DNA of 64,000 nt from Eumeta japonica (lineage: Eukaryota; Arthropoda; Insecta; Lepidoptera; Psychidae), in NCBI GenBank assembly GCA_005406025.1, contig BGZK01000095.1, forward strand, positions 248,001 through 312,000. Reading direction: 5' to 3'. Each line of letters opens with the position of its first letter. The stretch's first letter is position 1. This document shows positions 58,233 through 64,000 of the stretch, one piece after another. Under the pieces are notes generated by a model. The model was not told the DNA's origin, searched no databases, and worked only from the letters and a program-made list of their open reading frames with translations. A program made the position numbers and the translations under genes.

Positions 58233-58239
58233 TCTTTTC

Positions 58240-59645
58240 ATTCGAAGGTGTTTTTTTGTAGAGTTATTTCCACTCCAATTTGCTTGGGACCCGTTGACAG
58301 AGTAAAGGAAGAGGATGAGGCAATCGTTAATTTAACGACACACACATCGCAGTTTGGTCACGGATTTAAAGATCCATATCACTGCGCAGACACGTTTAGA
58401 ATGTATTTTTCGGTTTCGTTTGATAAATGTTTGTGAGAACAGCTGGGTACGATTCTAGGAACTTTCATTCCGTAGAGTTACGTACATAAGTTCTCTTTTG
58501 TAAAAAAGTCTATGATCACTTCGGTGATGACTCTCCTTTGAAATATTAATTTATTTCGTTCCCTGTTTACTTTAAAAAATAAACGCTTCTAAAAACGTAC
58601 CTGAATTAAATCATTATTTATTAGCAGTTATTATTTGTTTTTGTGACATTTTCATAGTAAAAAGCTACAAATTATAATTGTAATGAGATGTAAGAAAATA
58701 ATTACAAAATTAAGCAAATATTGTAATATCAGTTATGCTATCTCGTGTTAGCAATAATTATTTGTTTTTAGAGTCAATACTAGCTGAAGATGTGCTAAAC
58801 TTACAATTCGGTTTGGATAACATTATTTATGGGTTAACCAACTGCATTAAAATTTGAGATGCGTATGGATTATGATGTTATGTTAAATATTTTAACTGGA
58901 AAGATATTATTTGCTTAAACTTATTGCCCAATATGTATATACGTAGTTAGATACTTTCTCCTTCTCTGTTTCGAACTTATAGTCTTACTCACTCTAAATT
59001 TGTTCAAATTGTCTGTACCAAATAAAGGATTTCCTCTTTTACATGGGAAATACATGTCATCTAAGGATGGCTGGCAGGCAGAGTTCTTTAAGTGACCCTC
59101 AACAAGGAAAAATTCTTTTCATCTATATGTTCGGTTTGTACATACATTTGTTTTTGTTAAATTTTGTGTTAATAATTGGTATTATGACTCACTGACCTCG
59201 ATTTAACCGTTTGTTTGTATGTTTTCTATCCTTTTATAACTAAAGAATGATGTGAACGACCTTGATGAAAAATAGTATATAAAAAAAGACATATGATTGT
59301 GCAAATGAGAGGATATATGATTTTGATATAACGTAAGTAATCATTAAATATTAATAATTATTTTAATTTTTCATTTGTTTTTTTTTATAATTGAGTGTGT
59401 TGAAGGTGTGGAGATGTGACGGTGGATGCGTGTAAGTGATAGGAGCATGCGCATATATGCGTGTATCGGCGCCTGCGTGAGCGTAAGCGAAACCACGGCC
59501 ATATTTGATCATAAAAATAATCATATTTAAATTTTAATTTAAGCCCAGCGAAGCTACTCGGCAATAGATAATTATATATAAATTAATTCAGATTTATTGA
59601 GGCGCAGCGTACAGCATAAACTGAATTGAAAAAAAATTCATCAAT
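58240..59645. other. AT-rich stretch without a recognised gene
   Basis: A motif taagcccagcgaagctac near 59540 resembles a short repeat boundary seen in Lepidoptera. Nothing else was recognised. Confidence 0.4.
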
Positions 59646-59925
59646 ACTGTCTGGCTAGTGCAGTTGGTAAGTGACTTTACGTGCTGCATTGAGGGCGTGG
59701 GTTTGATTTCCCGTACAAAAACAAGCATTTGTTTGATTAAAAAAACTGATGTTCGTTTTGAGTCTGGGTGTGTCTCTGTATTATGTATATGCATTTACAA
59801 AAAAAGTACATCTGTATTTTATCACCTATCCGATAGCCAATATGTACAATGCTCGTTGCTTTGTTTGGGACCAGATATTACTGTGTGTGTGAACAAAGAT
59901 ATTTATTTTTTTTTTTTTTCGATTT
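59645..59925 (+). mobile_element. tRNA-derived SINE
   Basis: The pol III A box TGGCTAGTGCAGTTGG (59652-59667) and B box GGGTTTGATTTCC (59699-59711) are spaced as in a tRNA-derived head. The body, with catctgtattttatcaccta, gctcgttgctttgtttggga and a terminal T-rich tract, fits a lepidopteran SINE on the plus strand. The overlapping ORFs on both strands are artefacts. Target duplications were not resolved. Confidence 0.75.
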
Positions 59926-59929
59926 TGTA

Positions 59930-60700
59930 GTAGATATATTGAGGCATATTTTACACTAAATTGTAAGTCTTATCAAAATTGTTCTGGTTTTGAATTGAAA
60001 TTTTTATAGATTATAAAATTTGCAGTTAAATGGCAAACTGTGTTGGCGCGCACATTATGTGTTTTTTAAAATACTATAACTGAAACAATAACGCTGAATT
60101 TTTATATAGCCTTAAAGCCTAAAATATTGTATATACATTTTTAAATACTGTGCTCGAACACCACACATTTCCGAAACAAACTTTTACACAATTGTTCTAC
60201 TAAAGAAATAACTCTACAGGTTTTAAATAATATGTATATATTTATTTTTTATACTTACGTAACATAACATTTTACGCATTCCGTGTAAAAGGTTTTCCCA
60301 TAGCAGCTTGTTGCTTTGAGATTTTTGTACCTTTTGTGACGTTAATAAAATTATTTTCCATGGCGAATAGAAAAATATGCGGCAAACGGGTTCAGTTGTG
60401 CGAAAAGAGGCGAGCTACAAAATTGTTCCAACATATTGAATATACCAGGAATTTAATTTTGTACACAGATTCAGTACCAAGGCGAAATAAAATTCTTGGT
60501 ATATGAAGCTCAGTAAAAGAAAAGAAGTCTACCGGAAGAATAACGGCTGTTCCTACATTCATTTTGCATAAATGTGGCTGTGTTCATGTTTCCAAATGTT
60601 ACAGTAGTAACATCTTTTGATAAAAAGACGATTAAATGTTCCGATATTATACAGTGTAACAAAAACGGAATTACAGATGTATCAGTACATTGGCACTTTG
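59930..60700. other. AT-rich stretch without a recognised gene
   Basis: Nothing recognised. Opposite-strand frames at 60510-60834 overlap the SINE that follows and are not called. Confidence 0.45.
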
Positions 60701-60704
60701 ACCT

Positions 60705-60860
60705 TTGTGGCACAGTGGACAAGATGCTGTATCGGAAATCAGATATTGTGATTTCGATTCCCAGTCGGGTCGCGTATGGTTTTTCTATGGATTTTCTCTT
60801 GAGACAGGTTTATACCTGGGAGCTCGGATTATGATCACGATGTTTGGGTGAAAAGTCATG
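60705..60860 (+). mobile_element. second tRNA-derived SINE (partial)
   Basis: The A-box-like TGGCACAGTGG (60708-60718) and B-box-like GATTTCGATTCCC (60750-60762) are spaced as in a tRNA head. The following agtcgggtcgcgtatggttt and gacaggtttatacctgggag blocks form a body unlike that of the SINE at 59645, so this is probably another SINE family. Confidence 0.6.
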
Positions 60861-60864
60861 TTCA

Positions 60865-62090
60865 GTAGCGAACATCAACGGCCGAGATAAATATTGCATC
60901 TAATTATTATGCTTATTGCTAGCATAAGAAAATTATTTAATTTGGAGCTAATGCAATTTCATTTCTTTAAATAGAAACATAAATAATCAGTAATCATTCT
61001 CTTTGTGTTGACGCATTATTATTCTTTATGTTTTTGAGAAGGTATTATTATTTGAAGATCTTAAAATCATGTCATGTTTGGCTCTAGTATTAAATTACTG
61101 ATCACTATCCTAACATTCATTGCATTGCTCTATAAATTAACAATACAGCATATAAGACAAAGATTTCAAATAAGGTAAGTCAAAATAGTATCTAAATAAA
61201 CTTAAAATATATGGATATAATTCCAACAAAAAGTTAAGGACGATTGGTCTCTTGATCTCTTCTTTGATCGCGATCTTAACTCCAGTCCCTATCGATTTCA
61301 TTTATAATAACATTGTAATTTATTTACGGCCTTAGTTGAAAATTAAAATCAGTCTTTCGTACCTACCAACTTAAATATGACACTGGAATTAATATAGTCT
61401 GGTCGAGAAGTGAGTTTTCTGCAAAAAATAGTTAGCACAATTTAAAAAATATGGGGTTTGGTTTTTTGGATTCAGAATTTTATTCTGAAAAAGGGGAATT
61501 TTGGAATTTTTTTGCTATAAAGTATTGCAATTGTTATTAACAAAAAACGAAGAGAGAAAAAGGTGGTCTCCGTTTTTTAACAATAACTTCAAAAATATTA
61601 AAAAAAGCTCCATTTTGAAAAAAGATTCTAAAAGAAGAGAAAATTTCATAAAAAATTGTCTTGACTCCCGAAATTGTAGCTCCATTATTTATAATTTTAA
61701 TTTAACGCTGAAAATAGCGTTCCGCGCGGCAGTTTCAACGTTGTAACGTCGCCGCCAAACAAACTAAGCGTCAGAAAATAATTTTTTTATAATATTTATT
61801 ATCAATATAAAAATTTGAATAAATTATAGTATCATTTAGACACTTAAAGGAATACAATCCAGTTTACAAAATATTTTCCCTTGATTTTTGTTTAAGTTAT
61901 CCAATTGTTAATTAAGTAATTTTTCATGAACTTAACATAACATAAAATCTATCATAAACGTTTAAATAATTTAGCTAAAAATCTTTTTCCTCTTGGGGCT
62001 TATGCTGATATACTCAATAAACAAGATTCCGATATAAAAATTTATTAAAGTTTTTTTATTTGTTTATAATGATTTTTCTAAGTTAACAAA
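60865..62090. other. AT-rich stretch without a recognised gene
   Basis: The block 61490-61760 carries a Lys/Asn-rich 81-codon frame without a domain, followed by gcgttccgcgcggcag, a repeat-like motif. No family could be assigned. Confidence 0.35.
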
Positions 62091-62095
62091 AAATG

Positions 62096-62301
62096 AAAAA
62101 TCCGGAAAATGTAGTTAAAAAAATTTTTTTTACGAAATCTTTGATTTTCACTATTTTTGTATCTATTTTTTACATTTCATTGCTTTGTTGAAAAATTTTT
62201 TACATCATTTGTTTAAAAATTTTTTATAAACAAATAGGCAAATTTGATATTAAAAAAAAAAATTTTTTTGCCATTATATTGTCAGAATTTTCCGGGTTTT
62301 A
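62096..62301. repeat. short inverted-repeat structure at the end of the LINE copy
   Basis: AAAATCCGGAAAAT near 62097 and ATTTTCCGGGTTTT near 62287 are complementary with one mismatch, and A/T homopolymer runs follow inward on both sides. It may be a small MITE that inserted at the LINE 3' end. Confidence 0.35.
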
Positions 62302-63052
62302 GGAGTCATTGTTTGATAATGAGTATTTAACAGTTTAAATTTATATAAGGGTAAATCTTGTATATCCACAGGAACCCTATTGCATGTGCGCACAGAGAGC
62401 TCTAAATGAATTTGTGACTATGTACTCGACTAACATGTAAACACAGTTTATTGTTATTTCTGGTACTGAGTTTATGTAGATCACTATTTCTTTAAACATT
62501 TCTATAATTTTTTTACATATAGTATATATAATAAATTTTTATATATGAATTGGGGTGCCAGAGTTAAAATTCCAATTTCCTTAAACTTATTTTTAAGAAA
62601 TGCACTAGGTCCGAGCTTGTAAATAGCGCGAACGGCCCGCTTTTACTACACAAAAATTCTATGAATACTCGTATCTGCGGCATGTCCCCAGACCATGATG
62701 CCATACGACATCAGACTATGGAAACAGCCAAAATAAACTAGTTTAGCAGTTTCGACGTCGGATAAATTTGTAATTTTTTCGACAACATAGGCGGTTGTGC
62801 TAAGCCTTTTCGGCAACTTACTGATATGAGGACTCCATTGAAACCTGTTCTCTAGACTGATTTCCAGAAATACGGTCGAATTAACAAACTTCCATTCTTC
62901 GTTACGTTGTGCAATAGTTCCGGATCCATATCTTAAATTTCATACATTTTGTTTTCATTTAATTCAGAAGTAGGTTAATTGCAGTAAACCATTTCTCTAC
63001 CCTAGAGATAGTACTTTCACATCGTCATAAGCGTGCTGTTGTCTTTTAACAT
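62290..63052 (-). mobile_element. Jockey-like LINE, second copy, 5'-truncated
   Basis: On the minus strand this aligns with 9590-10300. It starts near 63052 (ttaaaagacaacag), passes gagaaatggtttactgcaat and ttaacctacttctgaat, and encodes decayed KTKCMKF, FLEISLENR, PKRLSTTAYVVEKI, VYFGCFHSLMSYGIMVWGHA and KRAVRAIYKLGP. It continues into a region with VPVDIQDLPLYKF near 62345-62385. The 5' truncation inside the RT is typical of LINE retrotransposition. Stops and frameshifts show it is dead. Confidence 0.85.
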
Positions 63053-63054
63053 CT

Positions 63055-63960
63055 GACGGTCACCTCTAGCACCGCGCGTGCTCCTTAGTCAAATCAAATA
63101 GCTATTCCTCGGCGTCCTAATACTCACTTCCGTCCTTTTTAACGAAATCACTCACACAGATTGTAGGAAAGCGAGAGGAAAGATGTTGCACATTAACAAT
63201 GATTTGCACAGCAACAAATTCCCTGTCTCCATCGTCAATAACACGTGTATCCCTCGAATTGTGTGTCAAACAACTCCAAATGACTCATTATTGAAAACTA
63301 AGCCCTTATATACATACCTATGCAAAGATTTTTTTAGGACATATTTTGGCACGATAAAATAATAGGCATGTAAGACATCTATTAGAGCAGTAAATACACC
63401 TATTAATTAATTAGATTCAGTGTAAGATGATGCCATTTTCATGTGTAGCCAACCAAATGTAAGTCAAGATGTATGACTTCAGCCCTTCGGAAAGCATAAA
63501 ATGAACTGGGCCATTGTTACACATTTCTGGTGCGTAATCTCATTTGTCAGTACTATGTGGCTTCATAAGCATGTCTTAGATAATAGTCTAAAGCTTCTAA
63601 ATTTACGCTAATATGTGAAATTGGCAGAAATTCGTATTTATGATTCGTATATATATGAGTGAACATAAAAATGAATAAGGTTTGAAGTAAACCAATTATT
63701 CTTGTAGTTATTTTTAAATAAAACTTTTGCCTTAAGCATCACGATACATACTTCTCTATGCTTATATGTAAAAACTAATAGTAGATATTTAACACTTAAG
63801 AGTTCATTGAAAGTATTGGAGAAATTAACGAAATACGTCAAGAATATAAATTTATATACAGGTATAAGAAAATTAAATAAAGATAAAAATATCAAAAAGG
63901 AGATAAATAGTCATTTTTCTTCCTTCTTCTTCCACCAAGAAGTCCTTCCAAGTGCTATAG
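63055..63960. other. AT-rich stretch without a recognised gene
   Basis: Nothing recognised; a minus-strand Phe/Leu/Lys-rich frame at 63638-63895 is compositional. Confidence 0.45.
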
Positions 63961-63964
63961 TCTT

Positions 63965-64000
63965 TATATAGTATATATATATACTATACTATATATAATA
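63965..64000. repeat. AT-rich microsatellite at window edge
   Basis: tatatatatactatactata-type units run to the end of the window. Confidence 0.8.

Noticed and set aside
59594..59930. overlapping frames on both strands
   Set aside because: They coincide with the tRNA-derived SINE.

Overview
The window looks like nuclear DNA of an insect, most likely a moth or butterfly (Lepidoptera). It is strongly AT-rich with long homopolymer and dinucleotide runs and no bacterial-style gene density. It carries several repeat types I recognise from lepidopteran genomes: tRNA-derived SINE heads near 59.65 kb and 60.7 kb, the 'cgactacggcaa' repeat near 52.4-53.6 kb, the 'gtaggcagagacta' repeat near 25.7 kb, a Jockey-like LINE and a Penelope-like retroelement. 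I found no confident intact host protein-coding gene. The few candidate host exons rest on splice-site sequence and short open frames only. Nearly all recognisable coding sequence is decayed mobile-element sequence.

Layout. 0-5 kb: a 1.5-kb fold-back element (725-2234) with near-complete inverted arms and a 9-bp target duplication (8/9 match), then candidate host exons at 3650-3830 and 4513-4559. 5-10.6 kb: a decayed gene of a transposon-associated, transposase-like family (5720-7355), then a degenerate Jockey-like LINE with endonuclease, reverse transcriptase and 3' tail (about 8000-10557). 10.6-29 kb: mostly unique AT-rich DNA with hairpins, a promoter-like block (15104-15280), CpG-rich islands (about 17.3, 22.4 and 24.3 kb), a mariner transposase remnant (23078-23341) and short repeats. 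29-34.1 kb: a 2-kb element with 550-620-bp terminal inverted repeats around a decayed Cys-rich ORF (29360-31369), an AT-rich repeat block bounded by inverted 11-mers (31650-33159), and a minus-strand Penelope-like copy (33482-34110). 40-47.8 kb: an RTE-like RT fragment and three more Penelope-like copies. Two of these are joined head to head at 45.88-47.73 kb; one keeps a GIY-YIG endonuclease and a hammerhead-ribozyme-like motif. 48-64 kb: unique DNA with further GC-rich islands, SINEs, repeat fragments and a second, 5'-truncated copy of the Jockey-like LINE on the minus strand (about 62290-63052).

The most interesting system is the Penelope-like family. Its 3' region is bracketed by 12-bp inverted repeats, one of which overlaps the ORF stop codon. 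It contains a hammerhead-like core conserved in two copies on opposite strands. It ends in a shared 36-bp extension that starts with ATG. Much of the remaining sequence is probably intergenic or intronic, and the non-repetitive GC-rich islands are candidates for regulatory elements or 5' exons of a neighbouring gene.
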